Positions 17,010 to 25,584 of a stretch of DNA of 64,000 nt are shown one piece after another; the first letter of the stretch is position 1, and the number at the start of each line of letters is the position of its first letter. Location: NCBI RefSeq assembly GCF_018336975.1, contig NZ_CP025572.1, positions 4,622,162 through 4,686,161 on the forward strand, in the 5' to 3' direction. This stretch comes from Marinomonas sp. CT5. GTDB lineage: Bacteria > Pseudomonadota > Gammaproteobacteria > Pseudomonadales > Marinomonadaceae. The notes beneath the pieces were generated by a model. It did not search any database and had not been told where the DNA came from. It was given only the letters and a program-made list of their open reading frames with translations. A program made the translations under genes and the position numbers.

Positions 17010-20000
17010 ATGTTTAAAGCGATTGAGGTATTACAGCCTAACTTCATTCAGCGTCCACTCAATGAATTGTGGCAGCTCATTTCCCCTCTTTATAATATGG
17101 ACGAAGAGAAATGGTTAAAGGAATTATTACCTTTGGCAAAGCCCACTGAGGCAGAGCTAGAAAACCAAACCAATGCCGCGGCAAACTTGATTACTGAAGT
17201 CCGTAAAGACGACGACAGTATGTCTATGATTGATGCACTGCTATTGGAATACAGCTTAGACACCAAAGAAGGCATTTTGCTAATGTGTTTGGCCGAAGCC
17301 CTAATGCGCGTGCCAGATAAAGAAACCGCTGATGCTTTCATCAAAGACCGTTTAAGTGTTGCTGATTGGGCATCTCACGCAAAAAATTCGGACTCCTTCT
17401 TCGTGAATGCTTCTACTTGGGGCTTATTGTTGACGGGTAAAATCGTCACAATGGACGAAAGAAAAGATGGCTCACCAGCGAATTTAGTGAACCGGATGGT
17501 AAACCGTGTTTCTGAGCCGGTGATTCGCAAAGCAATGAACCAAGCCATGAAAATCATGGGGCATCAATTCGTTCTAGGCCGCAGCATTGAAGAAGCCCTA
17601 TCGCGTGGTAAAGGCTATCGCGACAAAGGCTATACCTACTCTTTCGATATGCTGGGTGAAGCCGCGCTAACGGCCAGCGATGCAGACAAATACCTCAAGT
17701 CTTACATGCAAGCGGTTGAGTCCGTAGGCAAAGATACTTACAGCAAAGGCTACCGTCCGACAATTTCTATCAAATTGTCTGCATTGCACCCTCGTTATGA
17801 AGTAGGCTGTGAAGAACGCGTCATGACAGAGCTTTTCGACAGTGTCAAAGCATTGATCATCAAAGCACGTTCCTTAAATGTCGGCATCACTATTGATGCG
17901 GAAGAAGCTGATCGCCTAGAGCTTTCTTTGCACTTATTTGAAAAGCTTTACCGCGACGAATGCGCAAAAGGTTGGGGCTTGTTTGGTCTTGTTGTTCAAG
18001 CGTACTCAAAACGCGCGTTACCGGTTTTAGTTTGGTTAGCGGCACTGTCTAAAGAGCAAGGCGACCGCATTCCTGTTCGTCTTGTAAAAGGCGCTTACTG
18101 GGATTCTGAAATCAAACTATGCCAACAACGCGGCATCAATGGTTACCCAGTCTACACTCGTAAAGAAGCGACGGATGTCTCCTATCTAGCCTGTGCGCAC
18201 TTCTTACTGAGTGAACACACCCGCGCCAATATTTTCCCGCAGTTTGCGAGCCACAATGCCCATACCATTGCGACAATTAGCTGCATTGCTAAGCAGCTTG
18301 GCGCAAGCACAGAAGAGTATGAATTCCAGCGCCTACACGGTATGGGAGATGCGCTTTACAACCGCCTCATTAAAGACAACGACATCTGCGTACGTATCTA
18401 TGCGCCAGTGGGCAGCCACAAGGACTTGCTTCCTTACTTAGTTCGTCGTTTGCTAGAAAACGGCGCGAACAGCTCTTTCGTTCACCGCCTCATTGATGCC
18501 AGCTACCCTGTGGAAGATCTGATCGGTCACCCAGTGACAACGCTTGAAAGCCGTAAGTCACTGGCAAATCCTCACATCAATTTACCAGCCAACTTGTTTG
18601 ATGATCGCAAGAACTCCTTTGGTCCTAATATCGAAATCGACTCTGATTGGACGCCGTTTAAAGCCAAAATCGATGCCTTCATGGGACAAGATACCCAGTG
18701 GCGCGCTTTCCCAATCGTGGGAGGTGAAAAAATCGCAACCGGTCAAACGCATGTGATTGCAAGCCCTTACGACCACAGCGAAACCGCAGGTCAGATTGAT
18801 TGGGCAAACGCAGAGACAGTGACCAAAGCCATCGACCTTGCTGAAGCCGCTTTTCCTGCATGGTCTGCGCGTCCAGCAACAGAACGAGCAGATTGCCTAG
18901 ATAAAATGGCTGACTTGATGGAAGAAAACTACGCGGAATTGATGGCACTTTGCCACCGTGAAGCCGGTAAAACCATTCAAGACAGCATCGACGAAGTACG
19001 TGAAGCCGTGGATTTCTGTCGCTACTACGCGCAACAAGCCCGTAGCCACTTTGCGAATCCAACACATTACACGGATTTCTTAGGCAATGAGAAACAAGCT
19101 AAGCTAAACGGCCGTGGCGTGTTCACCTGCATCAGCCCATGGAACTTCCCACTGGCCATCTTTACTGGCCAAGTGGTTGCCGCTCTTGTAGTTGGTAACA
19201 CAGTCGTAGCAAAACCGGCAGAACAAACCAGCTTAATCGCATTCCGTGCTATCGAAATGCTCCATGAAGCGGGTGTACCGACAGATGTACTGCACTTGTT
19301 ACCAGGTGACGGCGCCACCGTTGGTGCTCCACTTACTAGCGACAAGCGCATTGCTGGTCTTGCCTTCACAGGTTCCACAGGTACCGCACAATTGATCAAC
19401 CGCACGTTAGCGGCTCGCGGCGTTGTGCCAGTGCCAGTGATCGCCGAAACAGGCGGTCAAAACGCTATGTTGGTTGACTCCACGTCTTTGCCAGAGCAAG
19501 TGGTACGTGATGCAGTTCGTTCTGCCTTTGCTTCAGCTGGGCAACGCTGTTCTGCTTTGCGCGTATTGTTTGTTCAAGCCGACATTGCTGATCGCGTTAT
19601 CCCGATGATTAAAGGCGCTATGGCTGAACAAAGTGTGGGCTTACCTTACCTTCACAGTACCGATGTTGGCCCTGTTATCGATAAAAAAGCACAGAAAATG
19701 CTGCTCGATCACATTGAACACATGAGCAAAGAAAGCAAACTTATCGCTCAAGCGGAGCTACCTGACTTTGCCGAAAAAGGCACTTTCGTTGCACCAACGG
19801 CGTTTGAAATTAGCAGCATTGACCAGCTAACCGATGAGAAATTTGGCCCTATTCTGCACGTTGTACGCTATAAAGCACGCGACTTAGATAAGATCATCGA
19901 TACCATCAATAACTCAGGCTTTGGCCTGACTATGGGTGTTCACAGCCGTAACGAAACCACCTGTGCGCGCATTGCGAGCCGTGCTCGCGTGGGTAACCTC

Positions 20001-20132
20001 TATATCAACCGCGACCAAGTGGGCGCCGTTGTTGGTGTTCAACCTTTCGGTGGACAGGGTTTATCAGGCACAGGACCAAAAGCTGGTGGTCCTCATTACC
20101 TTCAACGCTTCGCTATTGAGCAAGACCTTTAA
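17010..20132 (+). CDS. putA: Bifunctional proline dehydrogenase / P5C dehydrogenase PutA
   Basis: 1040 residues. It oxidises proline to glutamate in two steps, passing electrons to FAD/quinone and then NAD+. The proline dehydrogenase barrel runs from about 140 to 440, with KLSALHPRYE, IDAEEADRLE and the substrate/FAD motif RLVKGAYWDSE at 357-367. The aldehyde dehydrogenase domain runs from about 540 to 1030, with ISPWNFPLAIFTGQV, ETGGQNAMLVDST and catalytic Cys847 in SAGQRCSALRV. The N-terminal ribbon-helix-helix DNA-binding domain of enteric PutA is absent. The protein ends right after GTGPKAGGPHYLQRFA, where long (type B/C) PutA proteins continue into a C-terminal ALDH-fold domain. That domain is encoded by the next gene. 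Confidence 0.97.
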   Translation: MFKAIEVLQPNFIQRPLNELWQLISPLYNMDEEKWLKELLPLAKPTEAELENQTNAAANLITEVRKDDDSMSMIDALLLEYSLDTKEGILLMCLAEALMRVPDKETADAFIKDRLSVADWASHAKNSDSFFVNASTWGLLLTGKIVTMDERKDGSPANLVNRMVNRVSEPVIRKAMNQAMKIMGHQFVLGRSIEEALSRGKGYRDKGYTYSFDMLGEAALTASDADKYLKSYMQAVESVGKDTYSKGYRPTISIKLSALHPRYEVGCEERVMTELFDSVKALIIKARSLNVGITIDAEEADRLELSLHLFEKLYRDECAKGWGLFGLVVQAYSKRALPVLVWLAALSKEQGDRIPVRLVKGAYWDSEIKLCQQRGINGYPVYTRKEATDVSYLACAHFLLSEHTRANIFPQFASHNAHTIATISCIAKQLGASTEEYEFQRLHGMGDALYNRLIKDNDICVRIYAPVGSHKDLLPYLVRRLLENGANSSFVHRLIDASYPVEDLIGHPVTTLESRKSLANPHINLPANLFDDRKNSFGPNIEIDSDWTPFKAKIDAFMGQDTQWRAFPIVGGEKIATGQTHVIASPYDHSETAGQIDWANAETVTKAIDLAEAAFPAWSARPATERADCLDKMADLMEENYAELMALCHREAGKTIQDSIDEVREAVDFCRYYAQQARSHFANPTHYTDFLGNEKQAKLNGRGVFTCISPWNFPLAIFTGQVVAALVVGNTVVAKPAEQTSLIAFRAIEMLHEAGVPTDVLHLLPGDGATVGAPLTSDKRIAGLAFTGSTGTAQLINRTLAARGVVPVPVIAETGGQNAMLVDSTSLPEQVVRDAVRSAFASAGQRCSALRVLFVQADIADRVIPMIKGAMAEQSVGLPYLHSTDVGPVIDKKAQKMLLDHIEHMSKESKLIAQAELPDFAEKGTFVAPTAFEISSIDQLTDEKFGPILHVVRYKARDLDKIIDTINNSGFGLTMGVHSRNETTCARIASRARVGNLYINRDQVGAVVGVQPFGGQGLSGTGPKAGGPHYLQRFAIEQDL

Positions 20133-20146
20133 GGGGAGACATTACT

Positions 20147-20830
20147 ATGACAATCGTACAACCTATCCAAATTCAGGTCGCTCAAAAAGTCTTCGAAGCC
20201 TGGGACAAACTTGGCGTCAGTGGTCGTGCAGAAAAACTGCAAAAGGCCCTTAGCTCTTTCCCTAGCGAACAAGGAAAAATGGCCGCTTGGCAAATTGATA
20301 ACGCGCAAAAATCCATTGCTCAAACTCGCGTTATGCCAGGACCAACCGGCGAGCGCAATGAGCTATCTAACCAAGGCCGAGGCCCTTTTCTTTGCATGTC
20401 TTTTATCGAAAATGATAAGACAAAAGTGGGCTTAGTGGGTCAAGTGTTTGCAGCGCTAATTGCAGGTAACCCAGTGATTACGGTTGGCCCATCAGGTCAA
20501 GAAATCATGGACATCATTTCTCCTTTCGTGGCAGAAGGGGTCATACAAAACATTGCTGAATCGGCTCAAGATTCTTTGATTGAAGCGAACCACCTTGCTG
20601 GTATCGCAACGCTTTGTGACTCTATGCAAGCCCAACAGTTGAGCCAGCGTCTTGCAAAGAAAAGTGGCTTAATTTGCCAATTGATTGAAGAAACCGATGC
20701 GGAAAACCTCAGTGTTATTGCCAAACCGCATTACATTCTTCGCTTTGTCACAGAGCGTACTGTGTCTAACAACACAACCGCCATTGGTGGTAACGCCACA
20801 CTGCTCGAATTAGGCAGTATGAACGACTAA
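20147..20830 (+). CDS. Stand-alone PutA C-terminal domain (ALDH-fold, tunnel-sealing)
   Basis: 227 residues that match the C-terminal domain of long PutA proteins. They contain MPGPTGERNELS (enteric PutA has LPGPTGERN) and end ERTVSNNTTAIGGNATLLELG (enteric ERSLSVNTAAAGGNASLMTIG). In fused PutAs this ALDH-superfamily domain has no catalytic Cys; its conserved C-terminal motif packs on the P5C dehydrogenase and closes the substrate tunnel. Here it is a separate gene 14 bases after putA, with its own AAGGGGAG ribosome site and ATG, so it is not a simple frameshift. I infer that it binds PutA in trans. It has no catalytic residues of its own, so a label of P5C dehydrogenase would be misleading. 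Confidence 0.85.
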   Translation: MTIVQPIQIQVAQKVFEAWDKLGVSGRAEKLQKALSSFPSEQGKMAAWQIDNAQKSIAQTRVMPGPTGERNELSNQGRGPFLCMSFIENDKTKVGLVGQVFAALIAGNPVITVGPSGQEIMDIISPFVAEGVIQNIAESAQDSLIEANHLAGIATLCDSMQAQQLSQRLAKKSGLICQLIEETDAENLSVIAKPHYILRFVTERTVSNNTTAIGGNATLLELGSMND

Positions 20831-20863
20831 CCTCGGTTCGAAAAAAGACACAGGCAATAATAC

Positions 20864-20901
20864 ATAGCCCTTTTTGGTTACAAAAAAAGGGCTATTTTTT
20901 T
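20864..20901 (+). terminator. Bidirectional terminator after the put operon
   Basis: ATAGCCCTTTTT pairs with AAAAAAAGGGCTAT, ending at 20895, and TTTTT follows. On the minus strand it also has a T tract, so it may serve the converging binding-protein gene that ends at 20917. Confidence 0.9.
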
Positions 20902-20916
20902 ATGTGTTAACGGCTT

Positions 20917-21984
20917 CTATGGGGCGATTTTCAGAGGTAATAGAGCGTTCTCCCATGCCTTGATAAAGCGTCGACGCTTGGAATCATCCAGATACACCAT
21001 TAAGGCAGGGCCTAAAGGAATAGGATGAAAGTTAATCGTCCGATCTTGCTGACCTTGCTGTGATACCAAGGATTCAATATCGGGAGATAACGCCACCAGC
21101 TCACTTCTTTTAGCAATCACATCTTGTCCCTTTGCAGAAATTAAGAAGTTCACAAAATGCTGAGCGTTCGTCGTATGCTTGGCCTGTTTAGAAATAAAGG
21201 CGGCTCGACTCACAACCAAAGCATAGTCTTGTGGAATCACCACGCCAATACGATGATCACGCCTCTCTCTAGCAAGAGAATAAGACCCTAATAAATTGTA
21301 CCCAAAAATCAGCTCCCCAGAGGCAATGTCATCCAACAATCTCGATGTTTGACCATAAACCTTAGTACGAGCACGCCCTAAACTTTCTTGTAAACGCCCA
21401 CTAATACTAGAAGTTACTTCATCCTGCGTCGCTACCAGATAGCCAATACCAGAGCGACGAGCATCATAAGACCCCACTTTGTGAGCAAAGAAGGTATCGT
21501 CAATACGCATGGCACTTGCCAAAGATTCATGAGTAAGCGGAATCGCTTTTTCTTTAAAAGCTTGCTTGTTGTAAACAAAAACGATCGGCTCATAGGTAAA
21601 GCCAACCACTTCATTGCGCCAATTCGCCCAGCTCGGCAATGCCGTAACCGCTTCACCTTCTATGGGTTGTGCGTAACCATCATTGACCAAGCGAACTTGC
21701 AAATCCATAGCCGAACTAATCACCACATCGGGCTGCTCATCTAGCGGCTTGGCTCTAATCGCGCGATCTAATTCTTGCGTATTAAACTCATGATACTCGA
21801 GTGTTATTTGCGGGTTTTCATGACGAAACACGGCCAATACAGAGGCAATGGCTTTAGTGTCTGTTGCACTGTAAATGATTAATTTACTCCGCTCCCCATC
21901 CAGGTCAGCAGTGAGTCCTTCAGCACTGACTCGAGCAAGTATCAGGACCATACCAGCGAATACCCACATACAGTGCCTCAACAT
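20917..21984 (-). CDS. Periplasmic binding protein associated with TctDE
   Basis: 355 residues with a signal peptide (MLRHCMWVFAGMVLILARVSA). The fold looks like the iron(III)/sulfate-type class of ABC binding proteins: KLIIYSATDTKAIASVLAVF, PDVVISSAMDLQVRLV, VVGFTYEPIVFVYNKQAF, GELIFGYNLLGSYSLA. No ABC permease or ATPase is nearby. It overlaps the tctE start by 7 bases and is last in a tctD-tctE-binding protein operon. A role as a periplasmic ligand sensor feeding TctE is inferred from this coupling. Iron transport is the alternative, but the context argues against it. Confidence 0.75.
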   Translation of the reverse strand: MLRHCMWVFAGMVLILARVSAEGLTADLDGERSKLIIYSATDTKAIASVLAVFRHENPQITLEYHEFNTQELDRAIRAKPLDEQPDVVISSAMDLQVRLVNDGYAQPIEGEAVTALPSWANWRNEVVGFTYEPIVFVYNKQAFKEKAIPLTHESLASAMRIDDTFFAHKVGSYDARRSGIGYLVATQDEVTSSISGRLQESLGRARTKVYGQTSRLLDDIASGELIFGYNLLGSYSLARERRDHRIGVVIPQDYALVVSRAAFISKQAKHTTNAQHFVNFLISAKGQDVIAKRSELVALSPDIESLVSQQGQQDRTINFHPIPLGPALMVYLDDSKRRRFIKAWENALLPLKIAP

Positions 21985-23369
21985 ACCTTTCCCTCATTTG
22001 GCAGATGAATTCTGGCTCTTAGCCCACCCAATGGACTGTCTTCTAAAAAGAATGTCCCTCCATGAGCTTCGGCTACGCTGGCCACAATCGATAATCCCAA
22101 GCCAGAACCACTGAGCCCCTTTTCCAAACGATGAAAACGCTCTAAGGCTTTTTCTCGCAATTCAAGAGGAATACCCGAGCCGGCATCATCAATCATAATG
22201 TCGATACCAGAAGAATCGGACTGCAAACGAATCTCGACCTGATTTTGCTCAGGCCCATAATGCACCGCATTGTCCAAGAGGTTTCTGACTGCCTCCCGTA
22301 AACTGATGGAATCCCCAATAAACAGTGGTAAGGGTTGCTCGCATTGATAAGAAAAATCGATCGCGCGATGAGCATTACCCCGAACGCACTCGGTTAACAG
22401 TTGCTTCATCAGCTCTTCTAGGTTCATCTGTTCACTGACGTCTGTATCAGCACGATGCACCACCATAGCGTGAGCCAACAACTGATTGGTTAAACGCGTC
22501 AAACGTTCATGTTCTTGCCGAATTTTGTGTAGATGTTCGGGTAAATCAGCCAAATTTTGACTTTGGCTAGCGATGTCTAGCTGAGCTTGGGTCGCACTTT
22601 GTGCGGTGCGAATTTGATGGCTGGCATCAGCAATGAAACGTTTCATAACAGCTAGGTTAGATAACAATTGCGCTTGGTAGTCGTTAATCGCACTCACCAA
22701 AGGAGACACTTCTTGAATGGGAGTGGGTTGAATGGGTTCGGCAGAAAGTAGTGAGTGAGACGCCAAGCTTTTTGAGATCAAACTTAGTGGTTGAAGTGCA
22801 CGGTTTATGGCGACCCACAAGACAATCATCACACAGACCATAATACCGAACAGAACGGCAAAGCTGCGATATAAAATATCCGTCATCATCTCATGTCGAG
22901 CCCTAAGTGTTTGCGCCAACACCACAGTCACCCAGCCAGACACAGAAGGCTCAGAAATCCTTTTGTGACGAATCACCACCCGCACGTCCTCAGATAAATA
23001 ATGAGCATTATAAAAAGAGATCGGCGATTCTACGTTTAATTTTGCAGGCAAAGGCATGTCTTGATAACCCGTAATAAGCTCACCTTGCGTACCTAACGCC
23101 TGATAAAATACTTTATCGTCATTCGCAAGTTGCATCATCTCGAATGCCGCATAAGGTAAATCCAAATCCACTTGTTTATCATAGACATGCAACCCTTCCA
23201 TGATCGACAAACTGGCGCTATTGAGCAATCGATCATAAGAGTAATTGGCGGATTGACGGGCATAGTGCCAAACCCCAATACTTAAAATCAGGAAAATCGA
23301 CAGCAACAACAAGGCTGATCGGCCTAACATTCGAGAACGGATTGAATAACTTTGCTCAGTCATCAACAT
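21978..23369 (-). CDS. tctE: Sensor histidine kinase TctE-like
   Basis: 463 residues (461 if the second Met at 23363 is used). Two membrane helices (about 15-32 and 170-190) flank a periplasmic TctE-type sensor domain. The H box FIADASHQIRT keeps the phospho-His, but the residue after RT is Ala instead of the nearly universal Pro. The ATPase boxes are normal: N box EAVRNLLDNAVHYG, G1 DDAGSGIP, G2 GSGLGLSIVASVAEAHGG. It should phosphorylate TctD in response to citrate-like acids and control the divergent tctCBA operon. The reading frame overlaps tctD by several bases. Confidence 0.88.
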   Translation of the reverse strand: MLMTEQSYSIRSRMLGRSALLLLSIFLILSIGVWHYARQSANYSYDRLLNSASLSIMEGLHVYDKQVDLDLPYAAFEMMQLANDDKVFYQALGTQGELITGYQDMPLPAKLNVESPISFYNAHYLSEDVRVVIRHKRISEPSVSGWVTVVLAQTLRARHEMMTDILYRSFAVLFGIMVCVMIVLWVAINRALQPLSLISKSLASHSLLSAEPIQPTPIQEVSPLVSAINDYQAQLLSNLAVMKRFIADASHQIRTAQSATQAQLDIASQSQNLADLPEHLHKIRQEHERLTRLTNQLLAHAMVVHRADTDVSEQMNLEELMKQLLTECVRGNAHRAIDFSYQCEQPLPLFIGDSISLREAVRNLLDNAVHYGPEQNQVEIRLQSDSSGIDIMIDDAGSGIPLELREKALERFHRLEKGLSGSGLGLSIVASVAEAHGGTFFLEDSPLGGLRARIHLPNEGKVC

Positions 23370-24024
23370 GGGCCAAATACCCTAGACCACGAATGGTTTT
23401 AATGATTAACGTCGAACCATCTAGCTGTTTTCTTAATCGAGTCAGTGTTTGCTCAATGGCATTAGGAGTGTAGGCTTCGTCATAACTATAGAGCCGATTC
23501 GATATATCATCTTTGGTCAGTACACGGTCCAAGTTCTTTAGAAAAAGCTCCAATAACTGTAACTCTCTTGGACGCAAATCTAAAACAACGTCTTGCACTT
23601 TGGCGGAATGAGCGGCCAAGTCATACACCAAATTACCGCACTGTATTTCATTACTAGCACCACCACGCTCACGTCGATAAAGCGCACGGCAACGTGCTGC
23701 TAACTCACGGAAATCAAAGGGTTTGGCCAAGTAGTCATCGGCTCCGAAATCTAACGCACTGACTCTATCATCCACTTCCGTGCGAGCGGTCAAGACCAAA
23801 ACAGGTATACGATTTCCCTGATTCCTTAGGTTTTGCAAAAGTTGAAAGCCACTTTTTCCGGGCAAATTAATGTCCAAAATCAGCAAATCAAAATCGTCAA
23901 AAGACAGACCGGCTTCGGCTTTCTCAACCGACCCAACCCAATCAATAGGGTGGCCTAAATTCCTAAAATACACACGAATCGAGTCAGCCAAACTCTCATT
24001 GTCTTCGATCAATAACATACGCAT
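23356..24024 (-). CDS. tctD: Response regulator TctD-like (OmpR family)
   Basis: 222 residues. The receiver domain (about 1-115) has the acidic pair in LLIEDNE, phospho-Asp51 in LLILDINLPGKSG, and Lys in DDYLAKPFDF. A winged-helix OmpR-type DNA-binding domain follows (RPRELQLLELFLKN, ALTRLRKQLDG-like helix, TIRGLGYLAH). It lies 117 bases from, and divergent to, tctC, the expected target. The kinase gene overlaps its 3' end, so the two are translationally coupled. Confidence 0.93.
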   Translation of the reverse strand: MRMLLIEDNESLADSIRVYFRNLGHPIDWVGSVEKAEAGLSFDDFDLLILDINLPGKSGFQLLQNLRNQGNRIPVLVLTARTEVDDRVSALDFGADDYLAKPFDFRELAARCRALYRRERGGASNEIQCGNLVYDLAAHSAKVQDVVLDLRPRELQLLELFLKNLDRVLTKDDISNRLYSYDEAYTPNAIEQTLTRLRKQLDGSTLIIKTIRGLGYLAHVDD

Positions 24025-24088
24025 GACGGAACCCTATCTCATGTCTTGTCAGGTTAGTGTCAGTTTGAAAGAGTAAATTTAAAATCCA

Positions 24089-24106
24089 CTGTGCAGTCTT
24101 GTACAG
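24089..24106. promoter_or_regulatory. Candidate regulatory palindrome in the tctD-tctC gap
   Basis: CTGTGCAGTCTTGTACAG is an imperfect palindrome (CTGTxCA-N4-TGxACAG) 36 bases before the tctC start. A related GTCAG-rich stretch lies at 24048-24064. It may be a TctD site; this is inferred from position alone. Confidence 0.3.
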
Positions 24107-24141
24107 CAAATTAAAACAAAAAGAAATTTGGAGAATAATAA

Positions 24142-25119
24142 ATGAAAGCCAAAATTGCCTCTCTATTACTAGTGGGCGGCATGACTGCCGCACTAAATGC
24201 TAGCGCCTTTGAACCTTCCAAACCGACCTGTATCGCCCCAGCTAAGCCCGGTGGCGGTTTCGATTTAACTTGCCGTATCCTTTCAACTGGCTTTGCCAAA
24301 GCCGATATCACCAAAATTCCAATGGCCGTTACCTTTATGCCAGGTGGTGTGGGTGCCGTTGCTTACAACTACATAAACTCTACAACGCCAGATGATCCAA
24401 ACAAGCTAGTTGCGTTTAGCTCAGGCTCATTGCTCAACATTGCCCAAGGTAAATTTGGCAGAGGTCTAGACGAAAACGACGCTCGTTGGGTTGGCACGGC
24501 CGGTGTTGACTACGGAGCCATCATGGTTCGTGCTGATGCACCATGGAACAACTTAAAAGAGCTGGTCAGCGACATCAAAAAAGACCCAAGTAAATTCGTC
24601 TTGGGTGCAGGTGGTGGCGTAGGCAGCCAAGATTGGATGAAAGCCGCGATTATCGTGAAATCCGCGGGCATTGATCCTAAGAAAATGCGCTATGTTGCCT
24701 ATGAAGGGGGCGGTGAAGCCATTGCTGCCCTATTGGGTGGTCATATCAAAGTTTACCCAGGTGACGTAGGTGAAATGAAAGGCTTGGTTGAGTCAGGCAA
24801 AGTAAAAGTGCTTGGCATCATGTCCCCAGAACGCTTAAAAGGCGAATACTCTAACTACCCTACCGCTATTGAGCAGGGTTACGACGCAGAATGGACAATC
24901 CTTCGAGGCTATTATTTAGGGCCTAAAGTGTCTGATGAAGCCTACAACTATTGGGCAAATCAGTTCAAAAAAGCCTACCAAAGCCCAGCTTTTGAAAAAG
25001 TGGTAGTGGATCAAAACTTGGTGCCTTTCACCATGTCTGGTCCAGCGTTAGACAGCTACATCAAAGAACGCGTTGGTTACATGCGCGGCTTAGCAAAAGA
25101 AGCTGGCTTAATTAAATAA
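24142..25119 (+). CDS. tctC: Tripartite tricarboxylate transporter receptor TctC
   Basis: 325 residues. A signal peptide (MKAKIASLLLVGGMTAALNASA) precedes a Bug/TctC-type periplasmic receptor. The ligand-binding APAKPGGGFDLTCRIL loop and VTFMPGGVGAVAYNYI are visible, as are GAGGGVGSQDWMKAA and VYPGDVGEMKGLVESG. It captures citrate-like acids for TctBA. GGAG is correctly spaced before the ATG. It is the first gene of tctCBA and is divergent from tctD. Confidence 0.93.
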   Translation: MKAKIASLLLVGGMTAALNASAFEPSKPTCIAPAKPGGGFDLTCRILSTGFAKADITKIPMAVTFMPGGVGAVAYNYINSTTPDDPNKLVAFSSGSLLNIAQGKFGRGLDENDARWVGTAGVDYGAIMVRADAPWNNLKELVSDIKKDPSKFVLGAGGGVGSQDWMKAAIIVKSAGIDPKKMRYVAYEGGGEAIAALLGGHIKVYPGDVGEMKGLVESGKVKVLGIMSPERLKGEYSNYPTAIEQGYDAEWTILRGYYLGPKVSDEAYNYWANQFKKAYQSPAFEKVVVDQNLVPFTMSGPALDSYIKERVGYMRGLAKEAGLIK

Positions 25120-25143
25120 TACGTCGTGAATTGAGGCGAAAAC

Positions 25144-25584
25144 ATGTTATATGACCGCATTTTTGCGGGCGCATTATTGGTGCTGTCTGGGCTAATTGCC
25201 TGGACAGCTTACCATTTCGATGTCCCGTTTCAGTATGAGCCCCTTGGTCCAAAGGCATTCCCAATCATTTTATCCGCTGTGCTCGCTATCTGTAGCGTAC
25301 GCCTAATCGTAAAACCGGATGCTAACGCTTGGTTACCTAACAAAGAAATATTGATCAAAATTGTCTGTGGTCTTGTGGTTATGGTGGCGTATGCGCTCCT
25401 CTTTGAAGAAGCGGGCTTCATCCTCGCTACCACAATTGTGGGATCTATTTTCAGTTGGTTATTTGGCGAAAAGCCTCTGAAAGCCTTTTTGTATGCCCTT
25501 GCTTTAAGCTTGGTCAGCTATTTCTTACTAGCCGACTTGATGGAGCTTAATGTTCCAACAGGCCTACTGTTCGGAGACTTATAA
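25144..25584 (+). CDS. tctB: Tripartite tricarboxylate transporter small subunit TctB
   Basis: 146 residues with four predicted membrane helices, the usual TctB size. Characteristic stretches are YEPLGPKAFPIILSAVLAI near the start and the TctB-type middle VMVAYALLFEEAGFILATTIVG. It forms the membrane complex with TctA. It lies 24 bases after tctC, and its TAA shares a base with the tctA ATG. Confidence 0.92.
   Translation: MLYDRIFAGALLVLSGLIAWTAYHFDVPFQYEPLGPKAFPIILSAVLAICSVRLIVKPDANAWLPNKEILIKIVCGLVVMVAYALLFEEAGFILATTIVGSIFSWLFGEKPLKAFLYALALSLVSYFLLADLMELNVPTGLLFGDL

Noticed and set aside
20130..20150. A frameshift or sequencing error splitting one long putA gene
   Set aside because: The first gene ends at the natural domain boundary, and the second has its own well-spaced ribosome site and ATG. 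No single-base change would join them smoothly.
20917..21984. An iron(III) ABC transporter binding protein as the function
   Set aside because: The fold class fits, but there is no permease or ATPase nearby and the gene is coupled to tctE, so a transport role for iron is not supported.
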